In this document: in pieces, positions 9,271 through 18,808 of the stretch | Layout: each line of letters begins with the position of its first letter | How positions within the stretch are numbered: position 1 is the stretch's first letter | Source of the DNA: Yersinia aldovae ATCC 35236 | GTDB taxonomy: Bacteria > Pseudomonadota > Gammaproteobacteria > Enterobacterales > Enterobacteriaceae | NCBI RefSeq assembly: GCF_000173735.1 | Contig: NZ_ACCB01000001.1 | Location: 1-64,000, forward strand | Direction of reading: 5' to 3' | Length of the DNA stretch: 64,000 nt | Notes under the pieces: generated by a model | What the model was told of the DNA's origin: nothing | Databases searched by the model: none | Seen by the model: the letters and a program-made list of their open reading frames with translations, nothing else | Translations under genes and position numbers: made by a program

Positions 9271-10557
9271 ATGCAACTTCATGCTCCAGTTACAGGTGTG
9301 ACGTCTATACTTGTTGTTGATGATTCAGCAAGCTACCGCTTTTTACTGGTCAATTTGCTAAAAAAATGGCAATTCTCTGTTTTTGAAGCAGAAAATGGCC
9401 AGGATGCGTTGGCTATTCTCGATGATAATGCCATCAATATGGTGATTAGTGACTGGGAGATGCCCGTCATGGATGGATTGAAGCTCTGCACCACTATCCG
9501 CAAACACTATTCTGATCGGTATATTTATTTAGTATTGATAACTGTGCGCCAATCTGTTGAGGATTTGATCGCGGGTTTAGATGCGGGGGCCGATGATTTT
9601 CTGTCAAAACCGATAAATCAAAGTGAGCTACGCGCCCGTTTGCATGCTGGCGAACGAATATTAATGCTAGAAGCAACCCTTGATGCACGTAATCAGAAGT
9701 TATCTCAAGCGTATCAACAGATAGAAGCTGATTTGCAGTCCGCAGCAAAACTGCAACGCAGTGTATTACCCGCGGAAAAGCTGATGGTAAGTGGCTTTCA
9801 GGCTGAATGGATGTTTATGCCTTCTGCCTATGTATCCGGGGATTTGTTAAGTTTTTTCCAGCTGGGCACCCAACACATTGGTTTCTATAGTATTGATGTT
9901 GCAGGTCACGGTGTAGCCGCAGCAATGCTCTCACTGTCAGTTGCACGCCAATTCCTTAATGGGCGTGCCGCTGATAACTTACTGATTTCACCTGCTAATA
10001 CTCCTTCAGGTTATCGGATTAACCCGCCTCATAAAGTTGTCGCTGAACTTAATCGGCGCTTTTGCATTGAGAACGATGATATAGCCAGCTATTTCACTCT
10101 CATCTATGGCGTTATAGATGTGCAAACCGCGACCGGGGTGCTTTGTCAGGCTGGGCACCCAACCCCGTTTATTGTCAGTGGCTCTGGCCAGGTAACCCCA
10201 ATTGGTAATGGGGGGGCACCGGTTGGGCTGATTGATTCAATGGATTATCAGGATAGCGCTTTCTCGCTTGCCTCAGGTGATCGGCTCTATTTATTTACCG
10301 ATGGCATCGTTGAGTGTGAGAACGCAGAACAAGAACTCTTTGGTGAACAGCGCTTACAAGACTTGCTGGCTGTAAGTCATCGGGACAGTGTGCAAGCCGT
10401 TTTTCGGCAAGTACAGCAGGCGTTAACTTGCTGGCACCCAATACTAACAGATGAGCATCAAAGTGATATTCAGAACGGGCGTTCTGCATTTAGTGATGAT
10501 ATCTCTTTACTGGTGATCGAGCGCAATAACTGTTCACCCCACGTAACGGCATTGTAA
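9271..10557 (+). CDS. Response regulator with PP2C-type Ser/Thr phosphatase output (RsbU/HsbR/SypE-like)
   Basis: A 428-residue two-domain regulator. Residues about 12-130 are a receiver: the DD pair in VVDDS, the phosphoacceptor D61 in ISDWEMP, and the lysine in LSKPIN. A coiled linker (about 135-165) leads to a SpoIIE/PP2C domain with the metal-binding motifs S-G-D-L, D-V-A-G-H-G, F-T-D-G-I-V-E and S-D-D-I-S. The expected reaction is dephosphorylation of a STAS antagonist, controlled by phosphorylation of the receiver; the antagonist gene follows 10 bases later and an RsbW-type kinase lies two genes on. The arrangement resembles the SypE/SypA and HsbR/HsbA partner switches, but here the kinase is a separate protein. 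The likely input kinase is the hybrid kinase at 21163-25739 (inference). Confidence 0.92.
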   Translation: MQLHAPVTGVTSILVVDDSASYRFLLVNLLKKWQFSVFEAENGQDALAILDDNAINMVISDWEMPVMDGLKLCTTIRKHYSDRYIYLVLITVRQSVEDLIAGLDAGADDFLSKPINQSELRARLHAGERILMLEATLDARNQKLSQAYQQIEADLQSAAKLQRSVLPAEKLMVSGFQAEWMFMPSAYVSGDLLSFFQLGTQHIGFYSIDVAGHGVAAAMLSLSVARQFLNGRAADNLLISPANTPSGYRINPPHKVVAELNRRFCIENDDIASYFTLIYGVIDVQTATGVLCQAGHPTPFIVSGSGQVTPIGNGGAPVGLIDSMDYQDSAFSLASGDRLYLFTDGIVECENAEQELFGEQRLQDLLAVSHRDSVQAVFRQVQQALTCWHPILTDEHQSDIQNGRSAFSDDISLLVIERNNCSPHVTAL

Positions 10558-10567
10558 GGAAGAAATA

Positions 10568-10915
10568 ATGAACTTTGAAACTCAGACAATTGATAATGTG
10601 CTGGTTATTACCCCCTTGATACGGCGATTGGATGCCTCGGTTGCCCTGAAGTTTAAGGAAGATATACAGGCAATGATTGCCCTGGGAGCCAAAAGTATTT
10701 TGTTAGATTTTAGTCGGGTAGATTTCATCGACAGTAGCTGTTTAGGGGCTCTGGTTTCGCTGCTGAAAACGTTGAATGGAAAAGGTGAACTTGCTATTTG
10801 CTCACTCAATAACAACATTCATGGCATGTTTAAGCTAACCCGGATGGACAGGATATTTACTATCGGTACTGATCAAACCGAAACGTTACAACAAATGCGC
10901 TCCGTAGCACCTTAA
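10568..10915 (+). CDS. STAS-domain anti-sigma-factor antagonist
   Basis: A single 115-residue STAS domain of the SpoIIAA/RsbV/HsbA type. The switch motif reads D-S-S-C-L-G, with the predicted phosphoserine at S57 (S56 adjacent); the usual glycine after it is cysteine. Strand ILLDFSRVDFID precedes it as expected. In such systems the unphosphorylated form binds the RsbW-like kinase or another target, and the PP2C protein regenerates it. It has a good ribosome site (AAGGAAG) and lies between the phosphatase gene and a nucleotidyltransferase gene, so it probably controls the synthesis machinery made by the same transcript rather than a sigma factor. No sigma factor gene is nearby. Confidence 0.92.
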   Translation: MNFETQTIDNVLVITPLIRRLDASVALKFKEDIQAMIALGAKSILLDFSRVDFIDSSCLGALVSLLKTLNGKGELAICSLNNNIHGMFKLTRMDRIFTIGTDQTETLQQMRSVAP

Positions 10916-10935
10916 TTTCTAAGGAATATTTATTT

Positions 10936-12099
10936 ATGAAAGCCATGATCCTTGCTGCCGGGAAAGGAACCAGAGCCAGACCACTGACCACCATATTGCC
11001 GAAACCGATGATCCCATTGATTCGCAAACCTATTATGGAATCAATTGTTGAGCATTTAAGACAGTATGGTTTTAATCAGTTAATGGTGAATACCAGTTAT
11101 TTGTCTATGGATATAGAGAATTATTTTCGTGATGGTCATGCCTGGGGCGTCGAAATGGGTTACTCCTATGAAGGCATTATGGAAGGGAATACCTTTGTCG
11201 ATAATGTATTAGGTTCCGCCGGTGGCATGAAACATATTCAGAACTTCTCGGGTTTTTTTGATGAGACTTTTGTGGTGGTGTGTGGTGATGCATTAATTGA
11301 TGTAGACTTTGACCAGGTATTGGCTTTCCATCGGGCCAGAAAAAGTGTGGCGACCTTGGTGATGCGCCCTGTCTCAGCGGATCAGGTGAATAAATACGGT
11401 ATTGTTGTCACTGATGATCAAGGTAGAGTCAGTAAGTTTCAGGAAAAACCTAAAATAGAAGAGGCATTATCAAACAATGCCAATACTGGCATTTATGTTT
11501 TTGAACCCGAAATATTCGATTATATTCCTGATGGTATTGAGTATGATATTGGTAGTCAGTTATTTCCTCAGCTTGCTGAATTAGGCATTCCTTTCTATGG
11601 TATTGCCTTACCATTCCAATGGGTTGATATTGGGTCATTACAGGATTTTTGGCATGTGAACCGGATGATCCTCAATCAAGAGTTACCACATTATCCCATG
11701 CCAGGCATTAAAGTTGCCCCCCAAGTCTGGTGTGGGCTTAACGTTAAAGCTGATTTTTCGACCTTAGATATTGAAGGGCCTGTTTATATTGGCAGTAGTA
11801 CAGAAATACAACCCGGAGTGACGATTAAAGGGCCAGCAATTATTGGTGCTGGGTGTTTATTAGAGCAGGGGGCTGTCATTGATCAAAGTTTTATTGCTGA
11901 TTACACCCGCGTTGGGGGTATCGCGCATTTACATCAACAGATAATTTTTGCTGGGAAAGTTATTTCGCCTGAGGGAATCGCAATTGATTTATCTGAGGCC
12001 GGTCTAAATTGGCTAATTGATGATAAACGACGTAAGGATATTATTACGGCGGAGAAGTCTTTATTCAATGAGTTTCTTCATAAAGATATGTTGCTATGA
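10936..12099 (+). CDS. Sugar-phosphate nucleotidyltransferase with left-handed beta-helix domain
   Basis: A 387-residue NDP-sugar pyrophosphorylase. The N-terminal Rossmann domain begins M-I-L-A-A-G-K-G-T-R-A-R-P-L-T (residues 4-18) followed by PKPMIP, the nucleotide-binding signature; VVCGDALIDVD supplies the metal-binding Asp. After about residue 250 come hexapeptide-like repeats (PVYIGSSTEIQPG, PAIIGAGCLLEQG) of a left-handed beta-helix. This is the GlmU/ManC-like/GDP-mannose pyrophosphorylase B architecture, which makes an activated sugar from a sugar-1-phosphate. In this cluster the phosphorylase product glucose-1-phosphate is the obvious candidate substrate, but mannose-1-phosphate is equally compatible. 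It overlaps the kinase gene by four bases (ATGA), tying it to the partner-switch genes. Confidence 0.88.
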   Translation: MKAMILAAGKGTRARPLTTILPKPMIPLIRKPIMESIVEHLRQYGFNQLMVNTSYLSMDIENYFRDGHAWGVEMGYSYEGIMEGNTFVDNVLGSAGGMKHIQNFSGFFDETFVVVCGDALIDVDFDQVLAFHRARKSVATLVMRPVSADQVNKYGIVVTDDQGRVSKFQEKPKIEEALSNNANTGIYVFEPEIFDYIPDGIEYDIGSQLFPQLAELGIPFYGIALPFQWVDIGSLQDFWHVNRMILNQELPHYPMPGIKVAPQVWCGLNVKADFSTLDIEGPVYIGSSTEIQPGVTIKGPAIIGAGCLLEQGAVIDQSFIADYTRVGGIAHLHQQIIFAGKVISPEGIAIDLSEAGLNWLIDDKRRKDIITAEKSLFNEFLHKDMLL

Positions 12100-12563
12100 G
12101 TTATCATCCAGGCACGTCACAGGCTCAGTTAATACGCATAAGCCTGCCAGCCTCGTTGTCGAGTCTGCATATTTTGCATGAGAAGTTGGTGCAATTTATG
12201 CAGCCCTTACAAATTGACTCATCCAGCAGTTATGCTATGGAACTTGCATTAAATGAAGCATTTATCAATATAGTAAAACATGGTGTTAATTATGATGCCA
12301 CTCAAAATATTATTGTCGAAATGCGTTATGGAAATAATCAGTTAGTCTTGAACTTGCAAGATAAAGGAAAATCGATACCCGCTGAGTTGTTACAAAATAA
12401 AAGTGGTTTATCTCATTTTCCTGAGGTGTCCACACCTGACTCCTGGCCGGAGAATGGTATGGGGTTAATGATGATGTTTAATGCTGTCGATGAAATTGAT
12501 TACGAAATAAAAGACGGTATTAATTCTTTATCATTGATAAAGAAAACAGAAGGGCCGACATAA
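12096..12563 (+). CDS. RsbW-type anti-sigma serine kinase (HATPase_c_2)
   Basis: A 155-residue GHKL ATPase of the RsbW/SpoIIAB class. The N box is E-L-A-L-N-E-A-F-I-N-I-V-K-H-G, the G1 box is D-K-G-K and the G2 box is N-G-M-G-L-M-M; there is no histidine-phosphoacceptor domain. Such proteins phosphorylate a partner STAS protein on serine, here presumably the product of 10568-10915, opposing the PP2C regulator. Start and stop overlap the nucleotidyltransferase gene (ATGA). With the phosphatase and STAS genes it completes a three-protein partner switch interleaved with a biosynthetic gene. The downstream target released or captured by this switch is not encoded obviously nearby, and a GT2 synthase or the nucleotidyltransferase are candidates. 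Confidence 0.9.
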   Translation: MSYHPGTSQAQLIRISLPASLSSLHILHEKLVQFMQPLQIDSSSSYAMELALNEAFINIVKHGVNYDATQNIIVEMRYGNNQLVLNLQDKGKSIPAELLQNKSGLSHFPEVSTPDSWPENGMGLMMMFNAVDEIDYEIKDGINSLSLIKKTEGPT

Positions 12564-12658
12564 GTATTGTGTTTGATAATCAGGCTGAATTTCCCCAATA
12601 GCTCATTGAATGGACTGATTTATCTCACTTATCTTCATGGATTGACTGAGGTTGTGAT

Positions 12659-14485
12659 ATGGCTTTTTATTTCTCTTCGTTTGAAAACAGAAAACCACCA
12701 TCACCACTAAAAACTCATTGGGCTATTGAGTTTTTATGGCAAAGCCTGGCGGTTGCTGCTCTCATCTTGGGGGCAAACTATATCCGCTGGCGTTGGATGA
12801 ATTCACTTAATTACGATGCGCTTTGGTATGCAATCCCGTTGGTAATGGCTGAAACTCTGGCATTTATTGGCTCAGCTTTATTTACTATCAACCTCTGGAA
12901 AGTGAGAGATATTCCTGCTCAGCCAGCACCTGAAACAATCGACGATTGTATCGTAGCTGAAGAGATGCAAGAAGGGCGGCAGATTAAAGTTGATTTATTT
13001 ATTGCCACTTATAATGAAGATGTTGAATTGGTGCGCTTATCGATTCGGGATGCACTGGCCGTAACTTATCCCTTCCCCTTAGATTATCGTATTTATGTAT
13101 TAGATGATGGAAAGCGAAGCGAAATGGCGGTGGTTGCGCAAGAAGAGGGAGTTAACTATTTAAGTCGGGAAAATAATATTGGGTATAAGGCCGGTAATCT
13201 TCGTAACGGCATGGAGATGACACAGGGAGATTTTATTATTATTTGTGATGCGGATACCCGTGTGTTCCCAACAATATTAACCGATACGTTAGGGTATTTC
13301 CGTGATGTTGATGTTGCCTGGGTGCAAACACCACAGTGGTTTTATGACTTACCGCAGGGTAAACCATTACCTGAATGGGCTAAACAAAAATTGGGCACAA
13401 CCGGCTATCTGTTTGGTAAAGGGATAGAAAAATTGATTGGCCCATTAACAGTAGGCCATGATCCTTTCTTTAATGATCCCCAGATGTTTTATGATGTTAT
13501 TTTGCGCAGACGTAATTGGGCTAATGCCGCTTTTTGTTGTGGCGCTGCATCAATTCATCGGCGTGAAGCTATTATGCAGGCAGCACTGCGGCGCTATGTC
13601 GATAATATAGAAGATGAGATAGAGCAATATACTAATGATTTAACCGACAGTGAAATAAAAGCGGATTTGGCCCAGGCCATGCTGCCCCATGTGGTACATG
13701 ATACCGAGTTGATGCCGTATAAATTTCATGTGTCAGAAGATATTTATACCTCTATCGTTTTACATGGCGATCCTGGTCGTAAATGGCGCTCCGTGATGCA
13801 TCCACAAATAGAATCAAAAATGCTTTCGCCACAGGACTTACTGACTTGGATGATCCAGCGATTTAAATATGCTGCAGGTTCAATGGATATCGCTTTACAT
13901 GACCGGCTTTTTACCAGCAAACGGATTAAACTCAGCGCAATAACAAAAAATAATGTATGGCACCACCTTCTGGTCCTATTTTGCCTGTATCTGGAATACG
14001 GTGTTTTTGATTGCCCCGTTAATTTATCTCTTCACGGGTATTCCTCCTGTTTCGACTTATTCATCACCTTTTTATCTGCATTTTCTGCCCTTTATGATTG
14101 TCTCGGAATTAGCGTTTATGTTTGGCACATGGGGTATCTCCGCCTGGGATGGGAAGTCATCTTTCCTGGCTTTATTTTCTATGAATTTACGGGCATTAGA
14201 TACTGTGCTGCGGGGGGAGAAGATTAAATTTCATGTGACGCCCAAGGAGCGCCAGCAAGGTAATTTTCTATCCTTAGTTAAGCCCCAGCTCGCCATTATC
14301 GGGCTGACTTTATTGGGGCTGATTTGGGGGGCGATTCAGATAGCCGAGGGGAATATAAAAGATCCCTCAGGCTTCGTGATTAATATCTTTTGGGGGCCGC
14401 AAACATTGCTGCCATGATGCCAATGGTTTTGGCCGCTCTTTGGCAGCCTGACCATGCTGAACTTAATGCACAGGAGGGTTCCTGA
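12659..14485 (+). pseudogene. Cellulose-synthase-like GT2 glycosyltransferase, two compensating frameshifts
   Basis: A processive family 2 glycosyltransferase with two N-terminal membrane helices, a cytosolic catalytic domain and C-terminal helices. Catalytic motifs are D149-D150-G, D197-A-D199, S-E-D (D361, usually TED) and Q400-R-F-K-Y (usually QxxRW). No PilZ domain follows the last helices, unlike classical BcsA. Two indels break the frame: one A too many in AAAAAA at 13945-13950 and one G too few in GGGGG at 14392-14396. Correcting both gives 608 residues ending in a TGA at 14483-14485 that overlaps the ATG of the next gene (TGATG), strong support for the reconstruction. As written only the first 430 or so residues are in frame, before the last membrane segments. 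No bcsB, bcsZ or bcsC is present, so the polymer need not be cellulose. Confidence 0.88.
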
Positions 14486-15837
14486 TGTCATTTAAATATA
14501 ACCTCCTGAAGGCGAGAAGTTATCTGGCGATGGTGATTGGTATTTTAATCGCTTTTTCTATTGTGTTGTATGTCGAGAGTCATTCCGAGGATAACGGTGA
14601 TTCCCGTGTTCATATTGCTCCCAGTGTTGGAAGACCATTAACACCGAGTCCGCGCCCACTGAATCCGGAAGAAATAATTTGGGCCAAGGCCGCATGGCAA
14701 TATTTTGTAAATAATACCCAGCCAAGTGGCTTGGTGAATTCCGTAGATAAGTTTCCGTCATCTACGATGTGGGATACGAGTAGCTATTTTATGGCAATTA
14801 TTTCCGCTCAACGGATTGGTATTATTCAGCAAGACGAGTTTGATTCCCGTATCAGTAATGCATTAGGCGCGTTGGCTAAACTGCCTCTATTTGAGGGTAA
14901 ACTACCCAACAAAGCGTATAACACGCAGACATTATCTATGGTGAATTATATTAATCAGCCCAGTACTAAAGGTATTGGTTGGTCGGCTATTGATATTAGT
15001 CGAATGATGGTGCCATTAAATATATTGGTCTGGAATTATCCCCAACATGCTGTTGAGGTGAATAAGGTTATTTCACATTGGAAATTAAATGCGCTAGTGG
15101 CAGATGATCAATTACAAGGTTCAACGATTAACGATAAAACTCAGGCCGTCTCCTTGCATCAGGAAGGGCGCATGGGTTATGAGCAATATGCTGCACGAAC
15201 CCTGCAACTGGTGGGTATTAATGCCAGTTTAGCCCTGGATTACACAGCACATCTGCAATTTATTAAAGTTGAAGGGATATTGGTGCCTGATGATATTCGT
15301 ATCTCACAAAAAGAAGGTGCAAATACCTTTATCGTCAGCGAACCTTATATTTTGACGGGCTTAGAGCTGGGTTTTGATCTTTATTCGTCTGAATTAGCCT
15401 GGCGGGTATTTAAAGCTCAGGAAAATCGTTTTCAGCGAACAGGAATTTATACTTCAGTCAGTGAAGACCATGTGGACACCGCGCCTTATTTTATCTATAG
15501 CACCTTGCACTATTCAGGCAACGATTGGGCGGTTATTACTGAAAAAGGGGTGCGAGTTGATAAACTGCGGCAGTTATCAACCAAATCAGCCTTTAGTTGG
15601 TATGCATTGTGGCGCACGGCTTATAGTGAGCAAACACGCCGTCAATTAAGTGGTTTGATGGTGCCATCAAAGGGTTGGTACGCCGGTATTTATGAGATAG
15701 ACAACAAAGTAAATACCTCACTGAATGCCAATACTAATGGTGTCGTACTGGAAAGTTTGGCGTTTATTAATGGCGGAAAACTACTTTGTACTGGCTGTAC
15801 TCAGGTGAAACAGCCAGTCGGCGCAACGGATAAATAA
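14485..15837 (+). CDS. DUF3131 family protein, paralogue 1
   Basis: A 450-residue exported protein with an N-terminal hydrophobic anchor (about residues 12-30) and a DUF3131-type domain. Conserved landmarks shared with the next two genes are W-x-Y-F-V-N-N-x-Q at the start, Y/F-P-S-S-T-M-W-D-T-S-S-Y, L-P-N-K-A-Y-N-T, the G-W-S-A-I-D segment and E-G-R-M-G-Y-E-Q-Y-A. These all-helical proteins look like (alpha/alpha)-barrel carbohydrate-active enzymes, but I know no established activity for the family. It has an excellent ribosome site (AGGAGGG) and starts within the stop of the GT2 gene, so it is made with the synthase. A role in trimming or processing the nascent glycan in the periplasm is inference. 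Confidence 0.82.
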   Translation: MSFKYNLLKARSYLAMVIGILIAFSIVLYVESHSEDNGDSRVHIAPSVGRPLTPSPRPLNPEEIIWAKAAWQYFVNNTQPSGLVNSVDKFPSSTMWDTSSYFMAIISAQRIGIIQQDEFDSRISNALGALAKLPLFEGKLPNKAYNTQTLSMVNYINQPSTKGIGWSAIDISRMMVPLNILVWNYPQHAVEVNKVISHWKLNALVADDQLQGSTINDKTQAVSLHQEGRMGYEQYAARTLQLVGINASLALDYTAHLQFIKVEGILVPDDIRISQKEGANTFIVSEPYILTGLELGFDLYSSELAWRVFKAQENRFQRTGIYTSVSEDHVDTAPYFIYSTLHYSGNDWAVITEKGVRVDKLRQLSTKSAFSWYALWRTAYSEQTRRQLSGLMVPSKGWYAGIYEIDNKVNTSLNANTNGVVLESLAFINGGKLLCTGCTQVKQPVGATDK

Positions 15838-15855
15838 CTTTAGTAGGAAGGTTTT

Positions 15856-17451
15856 ATGATGAGAAATCAGTCAGTTTTGCGAAGTTCAAGCCTATTTATT
15901 AAGGTTGTATGCTCGATATTGGCACTGTTGGCGATGTTGTCTTTTTATGCTGATGCCACATCGACGGGTGATAAATTAGCGGCTGAAACCTATCCTGTCC
16001 GCCACGGCGAATTAACACCGCGGGAGATGGCGGTTGCCGTTAATGCCTGGCAATATTTTGTCCACAATTTACAACCTACAACTGGGCTTGTTAATGCTGT
16101 TAATAATTATCCTTCGACTACAATGTGGGACAGTGCATCTTATTTAGCGGCGTTGGTGTCGGCTCGCGAGTTGGGCCTGATTGATAAGGCAGAGTTTGAC
16201 CACCGGATGTTACCTTTTTTAAAGACACTGAACAATATTTCATTATTTCAAGGGCAGTTACCCAATAAAGCTTATAACACCATCACCGCAGAAAAAGTTA
16301 ACTATATGAATAAACCCGGTGAAATAGGATTTTCAGCTATTGATACGGGCCGTATGTTAATTTGGCTTAAAATTATTAAGGAGCGCTATCCTGAATATGC
16401 CAATAGCATTGATAATGTGGTTTTGGGGTGGGATTTTTCACATGTTATCGATGATTGCGGTACGTTATATGGTGCGATTTTAGATAAAAATAACACGCCT
16501 CAGTATGTGCAGGAAGGGCGACTGGGTTATGAGGAGTATGCCGCCAGTGGTTTCCAGCTTTGGGATTTTTCTACCTGCAAGGCATCACGGCCTGAACCTT
16601 ATGATTTGGCAAAAATCTATTGTGTATTAGTTCCTTATGATTCTAGAGATGCACGTAAAACTAATCAACACAACTATGTGGTTACCGAGTCGTATATCTT
16701 ACATGGCCTTGAGATGGGGTGGGATCGCAGTAATGATCGTGCAAATAAATCTGGGAGTTACAGCCATCCCTGGATGAAAGATTTTGCCAATAGGGTCTAT
16801 CAGGCGCAGGAAAACCGCTATCGTGAAACGGGAATACTGACCGCGCGTTCAGAGCATCAGTTGGATCGCGCTCCGTACTTTGTTTATGACACAGTTTTTT
16901 CCGATGGTTATAACTGGAATACAATTACCGATCAGGGTGTTTTTGTCCCTGAGAATGCGGCTGTATCATTAAAGGCTGCATTAGGTATGTGGGTGTTTTG
17001 GCATTCGCCGTACACTGACCGGTTATTTGATGCAATAGAAAATGCCAACGTTAAGGATATTGGTTTCAACGAGGGCTTATACGAAAATGGCAAAGGGCCA
17101 ATTAAAGAGTTTACGGCAAATAATAATGGCATCATGTTGGAAGCACTATTATTTAAAAAAGAAGGGAAGATACTCCGTTTTACCAGTGGCGATCCTGGCG
17201 ATAAAGATTACATTCCATCGTTGTGGGAGCGGCAGTTAATTAATGCTTTTGATGATAATAACAGTAAAAAGAATCGACCATTTATTGATGCAACACCGAG
17301 TTTAGCCGCATTTTGTGATCAAACGGGTATTGCGATACGTAAAGCGCCAAACTGTAAGAGCTGCCAGTGTGCCCAATGTCAGGATGACTCTGGTAGTAAT
17401 AACATATTTAAATTACCGGCTACGGCGACACCATCATGCGCAAAACAGTGA
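15856..17451 (+). CDS. DUF3131 family protein, paralogue 2, with Cys-rich tail
   Basis: The second and longest (531 residues) of three tandem paralogues. A signal sequence (about residues 12-34) precedes the DUF3131 region with P-S-T-T-M-W-D-S-A-S-Y, L-P-N-K-A-Y-N-T, G-F-S-A-I-D-T-G-R-M and E-G-R-L-G-Y-E-E-Y-A. Relative to paralogue 1 it has extra loops and a C-terminal extension ending in a cysteine cluster (C-K-S-C-Q-C-A-Q-C-Q), which could bind metal or form disulfides in the periplasm. TAGGAAGG supplies a ribosome site. Its end overlaps the third paralogue by 16 bases. The retained acidic W-D pair suggests that, if these are enzymes, this copy is active. Confidence 0.82.
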   Translation: MMRNQSVLRSSSLFIKVVCSILALLAMLSFYADATSTGDKLAAETYPVRHGELTPREMAVAVNAWQYFVHNLQPTTGLVNAVNNYPSTTMWDSASYLAALVSARELGLIDKAEFDHRMLPFLKTLNNISLFQGQLPNKAYNTITAEKVNYMNKPGEIGFSAIDTGRMLIWLKIIKERYPEYANSIDNVVLGWDFSHVIDDCGTLYGAILDKNNTPQYVQEGRLGYEEYAASGFQLWDFSTCKASRPEPYDLAKIYCVLVPYDSRDARKTNQHNYVVTESYILHGLEMGWDRSNDRANKSGSYSHPWMKDFANRVYQAQENRYRETGILTARSEHQLDRAPYFVYDTVFSDGYNWNTITDQGVFVPENAAVSLKAALGMWVFWHSPYTDRLFDAIENANVKDIGFNEGLYENGKGPIKEFTANNNGIMLEALLFKKEGKILRFTSGDPGDKDYIPSLWERQLINAFDDNNSKKNRPFIDATPSLAAFCDQTGIAIRKAPNCKSCQCAQCQDDSGSNNIFKLPATATPSCAKQ

Positions 17452-18808
17452 GGTGTTCCGCGCTTGCCTTGGTGATAGCTGCGGGGCTATTTAGTGCTGC
17501 ATTTATTGGCGGTATGTCTGTCGGTGCCAATATTGATCAAAGTTCTGTTACCTATTCGGCCCGCAGTGGTGTGTTATCTGACAATGAACGATTGTGGGCG
17601 AAAGTCGCATGGCGTTATTTTATTAATAATGCACAATCCGGGACCGGGCTGATTAATTCTCTGGATAATTATACAGTTGTAAGTTTATGGCAAATCGGCG
17701 ACACGCTTGTCAGCCTAACTGCGGTGGCGCAGTTAGGGATTATTAATCGGCAGGAGTTTGATCAGCGTCTATCACTATTATTGGCCACCATCAGCCATTT
17801 ACCTTTAGTGGCGGGGAAAGCGCCAAATCTACTTTACAATACCGTTAATGGGCAGATGATTGATTATGCTAACCAGCCAAAACCGCTGGGATGGTCAGCT
17901 CAAGATATCGGCCGTTTAATGATGGGTTTGAAAGTTGTCGTACGTTTTTATCCTGAATATGCGGAGTATCTGGATAAACTCCTACTACGCTGGAGTTTTT
18001 GTCAGGTCATTGATAATGATGGACGATTACTAAAGTCAACGGCAGTTAATGGCCAGTTTATAGCAAGGTCAGAAGGGCGATTGGGGTATAGCAATTATGT
18101 TGCGGGTGCTTTTGGATTGTGGGGTTTCCTGTGGGAATATCAGCTAACCTTCCTTACAATACCATATTTATTTATGGTATCCCCATTGATGTCGATATTC
18201 GAGATGCCCGAATAACCTCTGTACCGTCTATTGTCGTCAGCTTACCTTATCTACTTACCGCAATGGAGTTAAAAAACACGCCAATATTTAAACAGCAGAA
18301 AAACCGTATTGATAATGTTTATCGAGTACAGGAAAAACGGTGGCAAAAAGAACATATATTGACTGCCCGTAGCGATTATTTTACCTCAGTTGCGCCATAT
18401 CATGTTTACGATACGGTATTCGCCAATGGTTACCACTGGAATACTATTAGTGAGGATGGCAAGTTTCACCCAGATCTGGCGTTGGTATCAACCCGCGCAG
18501 TTTTCGGTTTATGGGTGTTATGGAATAGCCCTTATACCGATGCATTAATGCAGTTGACTCAGATGCAGTATGATGAACAACGTGGATGGTATGAAGGGCG
18601 CTATGAGAATAATGGTGCGTATAATAAAACGATTAGTCTGACCACTAACGCTATGGTATTAGAAACGCTGCTCTATAAAACGGCGGGGAACTTAATTAAT
18701 ACTGAGCCTGCTGCGGGATATCTGGACGCGCGCATGAGTGATGTCTTTTCACGGCCGCAATTATGCCTACCGCAAGAACGTGTTATCGGTCTGGGGGCAG
18801 AAAAATGA
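17436..18808 (+). pseudogene. DUF3131 family protein, paralogue 3, frameshifted and divergent
   Basis: The third paralogue, with an N-terminal hydrophobic anchor (about residues 9-32). The frame shifts after A-F-G-L-W-G; adding one G to GGGG at 18121-18124 restores GLWGFPVGISANLPYN and gives a 457-residue protein. Its stop (18806-18808) overlaps the next start by four bases. Compared with its neighbours it has lost conserved residues: the W-D of the M-W-D-S/T-A/S-S-Y motif is W-Q-I-G-D, and L-P-N-K-A-Y-N-T is A-P-N-L-L-Y-N-T. It may therefore be a non-catalytic relative, for instance a binding or scaffold subunit. Whether the frameshift is real or a reading error cannot be told here. Confidence 0.8.
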
